Below, one piece after another: positions 42,530-55,608 of a stretch of DNA of 64,000 bases. How positions within the stretch are numbered: position 1 is the stretch's first letter; every line of letters begins with the position of its first letter. Source of the DNA: Conchocele bisecta (lineage: Eukaryota > Mollusca > Bivalvia > Lucinida > Thyasiridae); NCBI GenBank assembly GCA_029237695.1, contig CM055268.1, forward strand, positions 57,373,131 to 57,437,130. The letters are read 5' to 3'. The notes beneath the pieces are model-generated. The model was not told the origin of the DNA and ran no database searches. It worked only from the letters and a program-made list of their open reading frames with translations. Position numbers and translations under genes: made by a program.

Positions 42530-45500
42530 TCTACAGGATTGCCTTCATATGTTGGCAATATCCTACAGCTGTGCCTGTGGGTTGTGTATTATGTCCTATA
42601 AGGTGATCCACTGTAGAAGATTGCATTCATATGCAGGAAATATCCTACAGCTGTGGGTTGTATAAGTCATACACGGTGTACAAGTCATATACGGTGTACC
42701 GCTGTAGAGGATTGCCACCATATGTAGGCAATATCCTACAGCCGTGGGCTGTGTATGTCATATATTCCGCTGTAGAGGATTGCCACCATATGTGTAGGCA
42801 ATATCATACAGCTGTGGGCTGTGTATGTCATATATTCCGCTGTAGAGGATTGCCACCATATGCAGGCAATATCATACAGCCGTGGGCTGTGTATGTAATA
42901 TATTCCGCTGTAGGGGATTGCCACCATATGTAGGCAATATCCTACAGCCGTTGGCTGTGTATGTCATATATTCCGCTGTAGAGGATTGCCACCATATGTG
43001 TAGGCAATATCATACAGCCGTGGACTGTGTATGTCATATATTCCGCTGTAGAGGATTGCCATCATATGTAGGCAATATCCTACAGCCGTGGGCTGTGTAT
43101 GTCATATATTCCGCTGTAGAGGATTGCCACCATATGTGTAGGCAATATCATACAGCCGTGGGCTGTGTATGTCATATATTACGCTGTAGAGGATTGCCAC
43201 CATATGTAGGCAATATCCTACAGCCGTGGGCTGTGTATTTCATATATTCCGCTGTAGAGGATTGCCACCATATGGAGGCAATATCCTACAGCCGTGGGCT
43301 GTGTATGTAATATATTCCGCTGTAGAGGATTGCCACCATATGTAGGCAATATCCTACAGCCGTGGGCTGTGTATTTCATATATTCCGCTGTAGAGGATTG
43401 CCACCATATGGAGGCAATATCCTACAGCCGTGGGCTGTGTATGTAATATATTCCGCTGTAGAGGATTGCCACCATATGTAGGCAATATCCTACAGCCGTG
43501 GGCTATGTATTTCATATATTCTGCTGTAGAGGATTGCTACCATATGTGTAGGCAATATCCTAGTACAGCCGTGGGCTGTGTATTTCATATATTCCGCTGT
43601 AGAGGATTGCCACCATATATGTAGGCAATATCATACAGCCGTGGGCTGTGTATGTCATATATTCCGCTGTAGAGGATTGCCACCATATGTAGGCAATATC
43701 ATACAGCCGTGGGCTGTGTATGTCATATATTCCGCTGTAGAGGATTGCCACCATATGTAGGCAATATCCTACAGCCGTGGGCTGTGTATGTCATATATTC
43801 CGCTGTAGAGGATTGCCACCATATGTAGGCAATATCCTAAAGCCGTGGGCTGTGTATGTCATATATTCCGCTGTAGAGGATTGCCACCATATGTGTAGGC
43901 AATATCATACAGCCGTGGACTGTGTATGTCATATATTCCGCTGTAGAGGATTGCCACCATATGCAGGCAATATCATACAGCCGTGGGCTTTGTATGTAAT
44001 ATATTCCGCTGTAGAGGATTGTCACCATATGTAGGCAATATCCTACAGCCGTGGGCTGTGTATTTCATATATTCCGCTGTAGAGGATTGCCACCATATGT
44101 AGGCAATATCCTACAGCCGTGGGCTGTGCATGTCATATATTCCGCTGTAGAGGATTGCCACCATATGTAGGCAATATCCTACAGCCGTGGGCTATGTATT
44201 TCATATATTCCGCTGTAGAGGATTGCCACCATATGTGTAGGCAATATCCTACAGCCGTGGGCTGTGTATTTCATATATTCCGCTGTAGAGGATTGCCACC
44301 ATATGTAGGCAAATCCACCTACAGCCGTGGGCTGTGCATGTCATATATTCCGCTGTAGAGGATTGCCACCATATGTAGGCAATATCCTACAGCCGTGGGC
44401 TATGTATTTCATATATTCCGCTGTAGAGGATTGCCACCATATGTGTAGGCAATATCCTACAGCCGTGGGCTGTGTATTTTCATATATTCCGCTGTAGGAG
44501 GTTGCCACCATATATGTAGGCAATATCATACAGCCGTGGGCTGTGTATGTCATATATTCCGCTGTAGAGGATTGCCACCATATGTAGCAATATCCTACAG
44601 CCCTGGGCTATGTATTTCATATTCCGCTGTAGAGGATTGCCACCAATATGTAGGCAATATCCTACAGCTGTGGGCTGTGTATGTCATATATTCCGCTGTA
44701 GAGGATTTGCCACCATATTGCAGGCAATTATCATACAGCCGTGGGCTGTGATGAATATAAATGATTGCCCACTGTAGGGGATTGCCACCATATGTAGGCA
44801 ATATCTACAGCCGTTGGCTGTGTATGTCATATATTCCGCTGTAGAGGATTGCCACCATATGTGTAGGCAATATCATACAGCCGTGGACTGTGTATGTCAT
44901 ATATTCCGCTGTAGAGGATTGCCATCATATGTAGGCAATATCCTACAGCCGTGGGCTGTGTATGCCATATATTCCGCTGTAGAGGATTGACACCATATGT
45001 GTAGGCAATATCATACAGCCGTGGGCTGTGTATGTCATATATTACGCTGTAGAGGATTGCCACCATATGTAGGCAATATCCTACAGCCGTGGGCTGTGTA
45101 TTTCATATATTCCGCTGTAGAGGATTGCCACCATATGGAGGCAATATCCTACAGCCGTGGGCTGTGTATGTAATATATTCCGCTGTAGAGGATTGCCACC
45201 ATATGTAGGCAATATCCTACAGCCGTGGGCTATGTATTTCATATATTCTGCTGTAGAGGATTGCTACCATATGTGTAGGCAATATCCTAGTACAGCCGTG
45301 GGCTGTGTATTTCATATATTCCGCTGTAGAGGATTGCCACCATATATGTAGGCAATATCATACAGCCGTGGGCTGTGTATGTCATATATTCCGCTGTAGA
45401 GGATTGCCACCATATGTAGGCAATATCCTAAAGCCGTGGGCTGTGTATGTCATATATTTCGCTGTAGAGGATTGCCACCATATGTGTAGGCAATATCATA

Positions 45501-48000
45501 CAGCCGTGGACTGTGTATGTCATATATTCCGCTGTAGAGGATTGCCACCATATGCAGGCAATATCATACAGCCGTGGGCTGTGTATGTAATATATTCCGC
45601 TGTAGAGGATTGTCACCATATGTAGGCAATATCCTACAGCCGTTGGGCTGTGTATTTCATATCCGCTGTAGAGGATGGCCATCTATGTAGGCAATATCCT
45701 ACAGCCGTGGGCTGTGCATGTCATATATTTCGCTGTAGAGGATTGCCACCATATGTAGGCAATATCCTACAGCCGTGGGCTATGTATTTGTCATATATTC
45801 CGCTGTAGAGGATTGCCACCTATGTGTAGGCAATATCCTACAGCCGTGGCTGTGTATTTCATATATTCCCGCTGTAGAGGATTGCCATATATGTAGGCAA
45901 TATCCTACAGCCCGTGGGCTGTGCATGTCATATATTCCGCTGTAGAGGATTGCCACCATGTAGGCTATCCTACAGCCGTGGGCTATGTATTTCATATATT
46001 CCGCTGTAGAGGATTGCCACCATATGTATAGGCAATATCCTACAGCCGTGGGCTGTGTATTTCATATATTCCGCTGTAGAGGATTGCCACCATATATGTA
46101 GGCAATATCATACAGCCGTGGGCTGTGTATATCATATATTCCGCTGTAGAGGATTGCCACCATATGTAGGCAATATCCTACGGCCGTGGGCTATGTATTT
46201 CATATATTCCGCTGTAGAGGATTGCCACCATATGTAGGCAATATCATACAGCCGTGGGCTGTGTATGTCATATATTCCGCTGTAGAGGATTGCCACCATA
46301 TGTAGGCAATATCCTAGGGCAGCCGTGGGCTGTGTATGTCATATATTCCGCTGTAGAGGATTGCCACCATATGTGTAGGCAATATCATACAGCCGTGGAC
46401 TGTGTATGTCATATATTCCGCTGTAGAGGATTGCCACCATATGCAGGCAATATCATACAGCCATGGGCTGTGTATGTAATATATTCCGCTGTAGGGGATT
46501 GTCACCATATGTAGGCAATATCCTACAGCCGTGGGCTGTGTATTTCGTATATTCCGCTGTAGAGGATTGCCACCATATGTAGGCAATATCCTACAGCCGT
46601 GGGCTGTGCATGTCATATATTCCGCTGTAGAGGATTGCCACCATATGTAGGCAATATCCTACAGCCGTGGGCTATGTATTTCATATATTCCGCTGTAGAG
46701 GATTGCCACCATATGTGTAGGCAATATCCTACAGCCGTGGGCTGTGTATTTCATATATTCCGCTGTAGAGGATTGCCACCATATATGTAGGCAATATCAT
46801 ACAGCCGTGGGCTGTGTATGTCATATATTCCGCTGTAGAGGATTGCCACCATATGTAGGCAATATCATACAGCCGTGGGTTGGGCTGTGTATGTCATATA
46901 TTCCGCTGTAGAGGATTGCCACCATATGTAGGCAATATCCTAAAGCCGTGGGCTGTGTATGTCATATATTCCGCTGTAGAGGATTGCCACCATATGTGTA
47001 GGCAATATCATACAGCCGTGGACTGTGTATGTCATATATTCCGCTGTAGAGGATTGCCACCATATGCAGGCAATATCATACAGCCGTGGGCTTTGTATGT
47101 AATATATTCCGCTGTAGAGGATTGTCACCATATGTAGGCAATATCCTACAGCCGTGGGCTGTGTATTTCATATATTCCGCTGTAGAGGATTGCCACCATA
47201 TGTAGGCAATATCCTACAGCCGTGGGTGTTGTGCATGTCAATATTTCCGCTGTAGAGGATTGCCACCATATGTAGGCAATATCCTACAGCCGTGGGCTAT
47301 GATATTTCATATTATTCGCTGTAGAGGATTGCCACCATATGTGTAGGCAATATCCTACAGCCGTGGGCGGTGTAGTTTCATTATATTCGCTGTAGAGGTT
47401 ATTGCCACCCATATATGTAGGCAATATCATACAGCCTGGGCTGTTGTATGTCATATATTCCGCTGTAGAGGATTGCCACCATATGTAGGCAATATCCTAC
47501 AGCCGTGGGCTATGTATTTCATATATTCCGCTGTAGAGGATTGCTACCATATGTGTAGGCAATATCCTAGTACAGCCGTGGGCTGTGTATTTCATATATT
47601 CCGCTGTAGAGGATTGCCACCATATATGTAGGCAATATCATACAGCCGTGGGCTGTGTATGTCATATATTCCGCTGTAGTGGATTGCCACCATATGTAGG
47701 CAATATCCTAAAGCCGTGGGCTGTGTATGTCATATATTCCGCTGTAGAGGATTGCCACCATATGTAGGCAATATCCTACAGCCGTGGGCTGTGTCATATA
47801 TTCCGCTGTAGAGGATTGCCACCATATGTAGGCAATATCATACAGCCGTGGGCTGTGTATGTCATATATTCCGCTGTAGAGGATTGCCACCATATGTAGG
47901 CAATATCCTACAGCCGTGGGCTGTGTATGTCATATATTCCGCTGTAGAGGATTGCCACCATATGTAGGCAATATCCTACTGCTGTGTGTTGTGTAAGTCA
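42530..48000 (-). repeat. Hairpin-monomer satellite array, reverse, about 78 copies
   Basis: Same monomer as 30560-33840 in opposite orientation, about 69 bp each: gccgtgggctgtgtatgtca, tatattccgctgtagaggat, tgccaccatatgtaggcaat, atcctaca. Higher-order duplication is visible: blocks starting at 43430 and 45157 (offset 1727) and at 43777 and 46880 (offset 3103) give identical translations over 64 and 85 residues. ORFs with HIFRCRGLPPYVGNI-type peptides are repeat artefacts. Confidence 0.93.
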
Positions 48001-48182
48001 TATAAAACATCGCATTTATGTGTTGGCAATCATTAGTGTAAACTTTAAATATTATACCGTTCGTTTCAGTTTCAGACATTGTATTCACGCTTGTATCACG
48101 ACTACTGGCACTATACGGATATTGGTTGTACATCTACTCTACACATTATGCAATATTTACCGTTGTTTCCGAAGTTTTTGTC

Positions 48183-48347
48183 CTATTTATAACTGGAATA
48201 TGACGTTGTTGTGTCTTTTTTCAGTTCACTCATGGCTTGCCTAGCTTCTTCGAAAGAACTGACGAAACCTTTCAGCCTCATGCCGACATCAACGGCAGCA
48301 CTGTCGATGTCCATCGTTGCTTTGCGAGCGCGCTTTTTGTCATTCAT
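48183..48347 (-). CDS. Small ORF (54 aa), unrecognised
   Basis: Minus-strand ATG to TAG: MNDKKRARKATMDIDSAAVD, VGMRLKGFVSSFEEARQAMS, ELKKDTTTSYSSYK. A basic N-terminus is followed by a predicted amphipathic helix. Composition is protein-like and it does not belong to the flanking satellite. It sits between the reverse array and the AT-rich spacer, and the ATG itself is in the spacer's aatattcatgaat edge. It could be a first exon of the gene with exons at 42.5-39 kb, but no in-frame donor with a clear phase match was found. Confidence 0.35.
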   Translation of the reverse strand: MNDKKRARKATMDIDSAAVDVGMRLKGFVSSFEEARQAMSELKKDTTTSYSSYK

Positions 48348-48349
48348 GA

Positions 48350-48523
48350 ATATTCATGCATCATTAATATTCATGCCGCTGTAGGATATTGCCTCTAGCC
48401 TCTACCACAGTCTTGAGGGCATGAATATTAATGATCATGAATATTCATGACTATTAATGAAATGCTACAACAACAACAACAACTTTAACAACCGCTTCTT
48501 TTTGTACCCAGCCGTGCTTGATC
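48350..48523 (+). repeat. AT-rich spacer preceding forward array, copy 2
   Basis: Homologous to 30420-30560 (gcatgaatattaatga, aatattcatga, (CAA)n, ttaacaaccgcttctttttg, gtacccagccgtgc). It also contains an inverted segment gccgctgtaggatattgcct next to a second catgaatattcatg. Ends at the left junction of the 11-kb insertion. Confidence 0.75.
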
Positions 48524-50736
48524 TATCTATCTTCAGTTAATCTAGAACCCCTGTTGGGGACTTATAGATGCATGTATGCGCGTCAAACTGACAAGAGTGT
48601 TAGTATGAGTAAAAGTTGCAGTAAAAGCCAGAGGCAGTATATACAGGGGAGTGTTATTCTAGATAAAAGTAAAAACAGGGCTGGGATTTAGGCAAATGTG
48701 GTGTGTTCAATCCGGCTGACAGCCTGATTGAACTGGTTTAATGTGGATAGGGTTGGAATACCCATAGGTAGGGAATTCCAGATGGCTACAGTGTATGGGA
48801 AGAAGGAGTACTTATAGTAGTCTGTGTTGGCAGAGATAATTCTGTACTGGAGTGGGTGTGAGTGTCGTAATGGTCTGGTGTTTTGCGTTAAGTAGTGTTC
48901 TGCTGGGATGGCCACAAGATCATTGGTGATCTTGTATAGCATGGATAGCCTGGTATCTATCCGTCTTAATTCTAAGCGACGCCATCCAAGCCTTTATAAA
49001 GTATTTGTTACGCTGGATGTGCGCTGGTATGTACGAGTTGCCCAGCGAGCGGCTCTGCGCTGGACAATTTCGAGTTGATAGATAGAGTTTTGTGTGTGTG
49101 GGGACAAAACTGAGGAGCAGTACTCTAGTTGTGGTCGTACCAGGGTTTTGTATGCTGTAGACTTAAGTTGTTCTGAGTGTACCTTGATGTTGCGCTTTAG
49201 AAAACCTAGTGTTCTGTTTGCCTGCTTGAAATCCTGTCTATATGTGTGTTCCAGGACATGTCTGATGTGATGTATACCCCTAGGTATTTCGCTGAGGGGA
49301 CAGATTCTAGTGTAGTGTTGTGTAGATTGTATGTTGTGGGAATATGGTGTCTTGACTTTGTGATGTGAATGACTTGGCATTTTGAAGGGTTAAATTCCAT
49401 ATCCCACATGTTGTCCCATTTTTCTAGGTTAGTGAGGTCGTCTTGCAGGGCTTTTGATTGATCTTCAGTGTCTAATGTGATGTATATGGCTGTGTCATCT
49501 GCAAAAGGCGAACTGTGGAGTGTACATTTTCGGGCAAGTCGTTAATGTATGCTAGGAATAGTATTGGTCCCAGAACAGACCCCTGTGGGACGCCAGACGA
49601 GACTGGTATGGCACCAGATGTCTTTCCATTTACAACTACTGATTGAGAGCGATTGTCCAGAAATGATTTTATCCATTTTAATATGTTTCCCCTGATTCCA
49701 TAGTTATGTAATTTAAATAAGAGCTTTTTGTGACTGACTTTATCGAAAGCTTTGCTAAAATCTAAAAGAATCAGGTCTACTTGTTTGTTGTTGTGTACAG
49801 ATTTCAGTAAGTCACGAGTGTGCATCAGTAGTTGTGTCTCACAGGAGCGCTTTTCTCGGAAACCATGTTGCATGTCATGTAGTATGTTGTTGTTAATGAA
49901 GTGTTTTGTCATGGAAGAGGCCACTATGTGTTCGAGTACTTTGCAGAGAACGCAGGTGAGGGAGATCGGCCTATAGTTGGCAGGATTGGATCTGTCCCCT
50001 TTTTTGTATATGGGCGCTACATTGGCACTCTTCCAGATGGCTGGTAATGTACCGCTGTCTAGTGATTTTTGGAAGATGGCTTTTAGGATTGGAGAGAGTT
50101 AAGTGGAGTTCTTTTAGGATTGTCGGTGTGAGCTGATCCGGGCCTGAGGCTTTGTGTGGGTTGAGATTCCGTAGTAGTTTGTCTATGCCGTTAATTGAAA
50201 TATCGATATCTGGTATTTTGTTATATGGGCCTGGATCAGCGGTACTCTGCTGACCGATGTCAACAGAGTCCTGTATGTTGATCTGGCAGAGGGACTTTAG
50301 AGATAGTGGTGACTTAGGGCTGAAGACGGATTGAAATTGTTTGTTGAGTAGTGTTGCTTTGTTGGTGTCATCCTCATGGGGAGAATAGCCTTCTTTGAGG
50401 GTAGATACTCATGCTGCGTCTTGCTTAGCATGTTTAAGCAAAGAGTATAGCTGTTTAGTGTTTGGTCTATGTTGTGATGATTCTTGTGTGGTGCTGTCTG
50501 GTGGTTGAGCTATATTCAGGACGCTTTCTATGTAGTTGCGGTATGCTTGTTTACTTTTTGCCTGAATAAGTGTTTTGTGTTGAGGAAGTGTTTTCGGTCT
50601 TCAGACAAACCTGTTGACCTTTGTTTTCTATATAATCTGTCTCTCTTCCTGGCTAAACGTTTTAATTCCTGATTTATCCATGGAAGTTTGTTTCTGTTGC
50701 ATGCGAGTTTGGTGGGTATGTGTATATTTGTTAATG
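48524..50736 (-). pseudogene. Non-LTR retrotransposon, 3' part (RT), degenerate
   Basis: Minus strand. From about 50735 downward: linker (IHIPTKL...LPWINQELKRLARKR), then reverse transcriptase motifs: [18 protein letters not shown] and [19 protein letters not shown] near 50060-49920, [15 protein letters not shown] (motif A, about 49745), [20 protein letters not shown] (motif B, about 49570), FADD (motif C, 49494-49505), YLGVYI, and the C-terminal LGWRRLELRR...YKI block. Frameshifts occur near 49503, 49220 and 49000, so it is dead. C-terminal end at 48688, then a 3' UTR ending in a GATA-like tail at 48530. Jockey/CR1-type by motif style (inference). Its 5' portion is at 59099-59512. Confidence 0.85.
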
Positions 50737-51707
50737 TGTTAAGACCATCGGATTTGCGCGCAGCATATTGTATTTGTGCTATTCAGCTGAATCGCGATCA
50801 GTTATAATATAGGCCTATTAACTATTGTGTACACACCACGGACGCGTCAACATACTTCACGCGATGGGGACCATCTCCAAATCATCGACGTGACCATGGT
50901 GACCAGACCGGAAGCGGAAGAGACCAACCTGAGTTATGGGACATTGATTGTTTTCATTGACCATTTGTAAATATTGTAAATAGTGCGCGCATTTCATATT
51001 TGTACATGTTTGTCTGTATGTTGTTGGCCCTTGTGATTGTTTAATTAGATATGCACTGATAAGGTACATGTAGGCTTTAGCCTCAGATAGTGTTACCCTT
51101 GTCCGTCGAAGGGATCTTGTCCATCAGTTCTAGTTACCAGCGGACTTGTAATTTACATTCATGTCTGACACCTTGGTGTCCAAGATGGCCGCCAAGATGG
51201 CCGACACTTGATACTCGGGTTGCTATATCAGCTGTACATTCATACTTTGTTTTTTTTTGTATATTATCATTGCACATATAATGTATGCACCTGTATTGTA
51301 TTGGCCCTACCATATGTCCTATAGATAACATGTACGTCCTATAAGTTAACTATATATAGACCCGCCTGTGTCATTTGAGAATAACCGTGATTGGGTTTCA
51401 TGTTTGACTTAGTCCACGGCCCCGGGTGTGTTATCTACTTGTCCACTGACCCTGCATGGAGGTGACTTGGATGTTATACCCATATACTCGGTGATATGGG
51501 ATGGTGATTGTGTGATTAGTATAGTGGTTCTATATGCTGCGAGTCATGGAATAAAATTTTATTCTGTGAAATCGCACACGTACTTGTACTGTTTGTCGCT
51601 GAGGTACTGATATATCATCACGTGACCATACACCATTCCGGGTTACGGTACCGTAGTGTGATTGATGAACCGCGGTATGATACAATAATTCAATTTATTA
51701 TATCACA
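50737..51707 (+). mobile_element. Candidate 5' LTR of the gypsy element
   Basis: Begins TGTTAAGACC immediately after the broken non-LTR sequence and ends ...atatCACA just before a primer-binding-like TGGGTGCCGAACG at 51709. Contains AATAAAA near 51550. It does not visibly match the 3' LTR candidate (57304-58836), so the left border rests on position and TG/CA ends only. Confidence 0.4.
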
Positions 51708-51708
51708 T

Positions 51709-51724
51709 TGGGTGCCGAACGCGC
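51709..51724 (+). other. Candidate primer-binding site
   Basis: TGGGTGCCGAACGCGC starts with TGG, complementary to a tRNA CCA end, two bases after the presumed LTR end. The tRNA is not identified. Positions 51725-52347 are an untranslated leader with no ORF recognised. Confidence 0.35.
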
Positions 51725-52347
51725 TGTTTGAATTGCGGTGGACCCGTGAAGACGGAAGCTGCTGTTGCTATTGTGATACACCCCTGCGCACATAACGAAT
51801 TATGTGTAGTACATGTAAGTGACATGACATTACTTGTAATTTCATTGGTTAGTATAGTCAAGCCACCCAGTGTTGATTGATTATTGGGCACCGCCAAGCA
51901 CATTCAGCGAGACTGAATAGTTGACCGAGATCAGCAACTACATTGATTGTACTACACCCTGATGATCGTACACTGAAATAGAGCGTTGCACATTGAGTTG
52001 ATGTTGAGCTACTAGGATTCAGACATACTAGTATACGTGTTAGACTGTGTGACACTGGAACCGGACTAGTGCTGATTATACTCCACCCACTATTGTGTAC
52101 ATCCGTCTTCAGATGAGACTGATGGTGTCAGAGCTACATTTGTAATTAATTGTGACTTTTCTGTTATACAGGAAAATTATCATGTCATTACTACATTTGT
52201 ACTTGTATTAATTAGTATCATTCCCAGATTTGGTAATTATCAGATGCTGTATGATTACTAATTAACATTTTACTTTGCATTTTCAGTGCACTTAAGTCAG
52301 TCCAGTGATCAAGATTTTGTAGGAGCGGACGTTGACTTACCGTAGTC

Positions 52348-53414
52348 ATGGCAGCGGGAGGTGAACCGGAAATAGACTTTGACCATGAAGTTAAAGATAT
52401 TAGCGAGAATGACTTGACTATCATGGCCAGGTTACTCACCAAGTCTGGTAAATTTCAGGTTCTCTCTCTAGGTGGGACCGGAACGGAGCAGAAAGACACA
52501 CCACCCAAGAAGGTAGCAGTTAGCCCAGAGCTTGTGCGACCCAAGCAACCGAAGGATGTACCACCTGCACCTGCTCAGGGGTTCATGGCATCTACCCCAG
52601 GGTATGGAGCACCCTCATTTCAGTTTCCTTCTTTACAGCAGCCGCCTCGTATCTCGATGTTCTCTGGGGAGGAGCCCACTCCTAAGGTAGAGGTGGGGTA
52701 CGAGGTCTGGCACTATGAAGTGAAATGCCTCTAGCGACATCCAGTTTGTGCACCTTCTGTTATTTTGCAGACCATCAGACGATCCCTGAAAGGCACAGCT
52801 AGCAGAGTTTTGTTAGCCGTTGGGGAGATGGCTACTGTGGAACAGATACTCACCAAGTTCGACAGCATTTATGGGAATGTATTTACAGGTGAATCTATAT
52901 TGTAGCAGTTTTACACGGAACGCCAGCGGGATGGTGAAACTGTCGCTGCATGGGCCTGTAGACTGGAGGATTTGCTGAACCGAGCTGTGGAGAAGGGTTA
53001 TGTTTCTCATGTTTCCAGAAATGACATGCTGAAAAATAAATTTTGGAGACAAACTCAAGAACGCCACTCGTCATAAATTCGACACTCTTTCTTACAGATT
53101 TTGACTTGCTGTTGCGAGAGGTGCGCAAGGTCGAACAGGAAACAACCGGAAATGACCGTTTGCCGAAGCGAGCTCAGCAGCATGCTGCCAATGTTGAGTC
53201 GCAGCCTTCTCAGTCATCCATCACTGACCTTTGTGATAAGTTGTAGGGCATGATGAAGCGCATGGACGCGATGGAGAAGAGACTAGACCAACAGGCCAGA
53301 CAGGCAGAGCAGCAGCATCAGCCTAGGACAGAGCCAGAACGACCACGTGGTCGTCCCTGGCGCAGCAGAGGTGGTCGTGGTAGACCACAGTATGGACGCG
53401 CTATCCCAGATGAG
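52348..53414 (+). pseudogene. Ty3/gypsy gag, degenerate
   Basis: Starts at ATG 52348 (MAAGGEPEIDFDHEVKDISE) with a Pro-rich segment and PPRISMFSGEE, continuing into a WHYEVKCL block. The frame breaks at about 52732 and resumes in others: RRSLKGTASRVLLAVGEMAT...EQILTKFDSIYGNVFTGES, an in-frame TAG near 52904, FYTERQRDGETVAAWACRLE, then a further shift before FDLLLREVRKVEQE (to 53246) and an RGRPWRSRGGRGRPQYGR basic tail. The capsid blocks are of the Arc/PNMA-like Ty3 gag type. No CCHC zinc knuckle is found. At least three disruptions. Confidence 0.75.
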
Positions 53415-54087
53415 CCGTCTTTAAACTAGATAGTGTCTCGGTCGAGGGGCAGAACAGGGACACACAGGAGCAGAGACGCCCCAAAACCAACAGTGATATA
53501 CATGTTCCCACTAACAGTACTCCTCTTTTAGCGGACATTGTAGGTCCATCCGTAGAGACTGACGTGACTGTTTGTGGAGAACGGACCCGTGGCTTGATTG
53601 ATTCTGGAAGTGGCGTCACAACTATTTCAGAACGATTTTACAACCGAATCCACCGCGGTGTCCCGTTACGGAGCCTACACGATTTTCAGCTTGTCGTTAA
53701 CGTGGCTGATGGTAACCAGTTACCATACATGGGCTACATTAATGCCGAGTTTATTGTACCCAGTATTACAAGTGAACATATATTCATTCCATGTCTTGTC
53801 GTTCCAGACACCGAGTACAACAACGGAGTACCCGTGATCATCGGAACGAATCTAATACGGCAATGTATGAACCACTGCGACGACAGAGCTACGATACCAG
53901 AGGCGTGGAACATGGCCTTCACATCCATGGAGTCTAGCTGTAGAAGCATCGGAGTGGCCAGATCTACCAACCAACGACCCATTACGGCGAAGCCACAGGA
54001 AACCGTAATCATCTCCGGACTTGTCAGGAAGGACAACGCATCTGGAACTGTTGTGACTGAGCAGGGAACAAGCTACCCGGATGTTTG
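53415..54087 (+). pseudogene. Ty3/gypsy protease region of pol
   Basis: An open frame from about 53415 to the TGA at 54086-54088, with the aspartic protease active site LIDSGSGVTTIS (about 53597-53632) and the later VIIGTNLI segment (about 53837) expected of retropepsins. The first ATG at 53564 is not necessarily a start, as the product would come from a gag-pol precursor. A single-base deletion near 54063 throws the frame out; the reverse transcriptase continues in the next frame. Confidence 0.8.
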
Positions 54088-55608
54088 ACCGTCTGTCCAC
54101 GAGTAGTCTCCATCACCTCATCGGCCAACACAGTACGGATTCCAGTGCGAGTCTGCAACATATCCGCCAAGGTCCTGACCATATCTCCGAAGGCGTCCCT
54201 TTGCGAAGTACATGCGGTGAAGGTGTTACGCAGCTGGGATCCAGAGGAACAGCCACCATTGCGAGAACCAGCGACCACAGTTACCGACCATGACCTAGAT
54301 AGACTTGGCATCAAGGTGGATTCTGATTGTCTGACGACGGAACAGAACAAGACAGCCAAGAACCTGGTCAGCAAGTGGACGCACATCTTCAGCAAGGACA
54401 TTACAGACCTTGGATGCGCGGACATAGTGGAGCACGGCATCACCCTATCTGATGACACCCCGTTCAAGGACGCATACCGCCGCATACCACCTGGCATGTA
54501 TGAGGAGGTCCGTGAACACCTCAAGGAGATGATAGCGGCTGGAGCCATACGTCCGTCACAGAGTCCCTACTCATCCAACGTGGTCCTCGTTCGCAAGAAA
54601 GACGGTAGTCTCAGATTCTGCTTGGATTACAGACGTCTGAATGCCAAGACCATCCGAGATGCCTACAGTCTACCTCGGATTGACGAGACTATTGACGCTC
54701 TAGCCGGATCCAGATATTTCTCGAAGTTAGATCTCAGATCAGGTTATTGGCAGGTGGCCATGAAGGAAGAGGACAAGGCCAAGACCGCATTTAGCGTGGG
54801 ACCCCTAGGCTTTTACGAATGTAATCGCATGGCATTCGGGCTTACCAACGCGCCGAGTACCTTTCAACGACTCATGGAGCGTTGCATGGGCGATCTACAC
54901 CTTAGAGACTGTCTCATCTATCTAGATGATATAATCATCTACTCCAAGACCTTTGACGAGCACTGCACGAAGTTGGAAGCCGTATTTCAGAGACTCGAGC
55001 AGCACATCCTCAAGCTGAAGAGCTCCAAGTGCGAGTTTCTCAAGGACAGAGTGCAGTATCTTGGGCATATCGTGTCAGCCGATGGTGTAGAGACCGATCC
55101 GGAGAAGGTGCGGGCGATAAAGGAGTGGCCGGTACCTACCACCATCAAGGACGTACGCAGATTCCTTGGATTCGCAGGCTACTATCGTAGATTCGTGAAA
55201 GACTACAGCAAGATCGTCAGACCCATCAACGACCTGCTGGTAGGACACCCGACGAACAAGAAGACCAAGAAGACCAGGAAACCAGTTCCGTGGGTTTGGT
55301 CAGATCTCCAGCAGAGGGCATTCGAGACTATTATCGACAGACTGACTTCTCCACCCATCCTCGCCTACGCGGACTACACGAAGCTGTTCATCGTCCATAC
55401 CGACGCAAGTGGCGATGGGCTCGGAGCGGTCCTATATCAGGAGCACGATGGCGTGGAGAAGGTCGTTGCCTACGCGAGTAGAAACCTCCGGAATGCTGAA
55501 CGGAACTACCTCACCCACAAGCTGGAGTTCCTGGCGCTAAAGTGGGCCGTTACAGAGAAGTTTCATGACTTCCTGTACGCCAATACATTTGAAGTGAGGA
55601 CTGACTAG
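54088..55608 (+). pseudogene. Ty3/gypsy reverse transcriptase and RNase H
   Basis: About 507 codons open. RT motifs in order: LRFCLDYRRLN (res. 176-186), YFSKLDLRSGYWQV (motif A Asp), AFGLTNAPSTFQRLM (motif B), CLIYLDDIIIYS with YLDD at 279-282 (motif C), VQYLGHIVS. RNase H follows with Asp440 (HTDASG), Glu481 (HKLEFLAL) and Asp507 (VRTD). Immediately after VRTD a TAG occurs, then a deletion and frameshift (near 55612-55626) remove about a dozen residues before RWIAALGN. RT and the first part of RNase H look intact, which points to a fairly young copy. Confidence 0.92.

Noticed and set aside
42530..48000. CRISPR-like regular repeat array
   Set aside because: There are no unique spacers, the whole 69-bp unit repeats, the host is an animal, and no cas genes are present.
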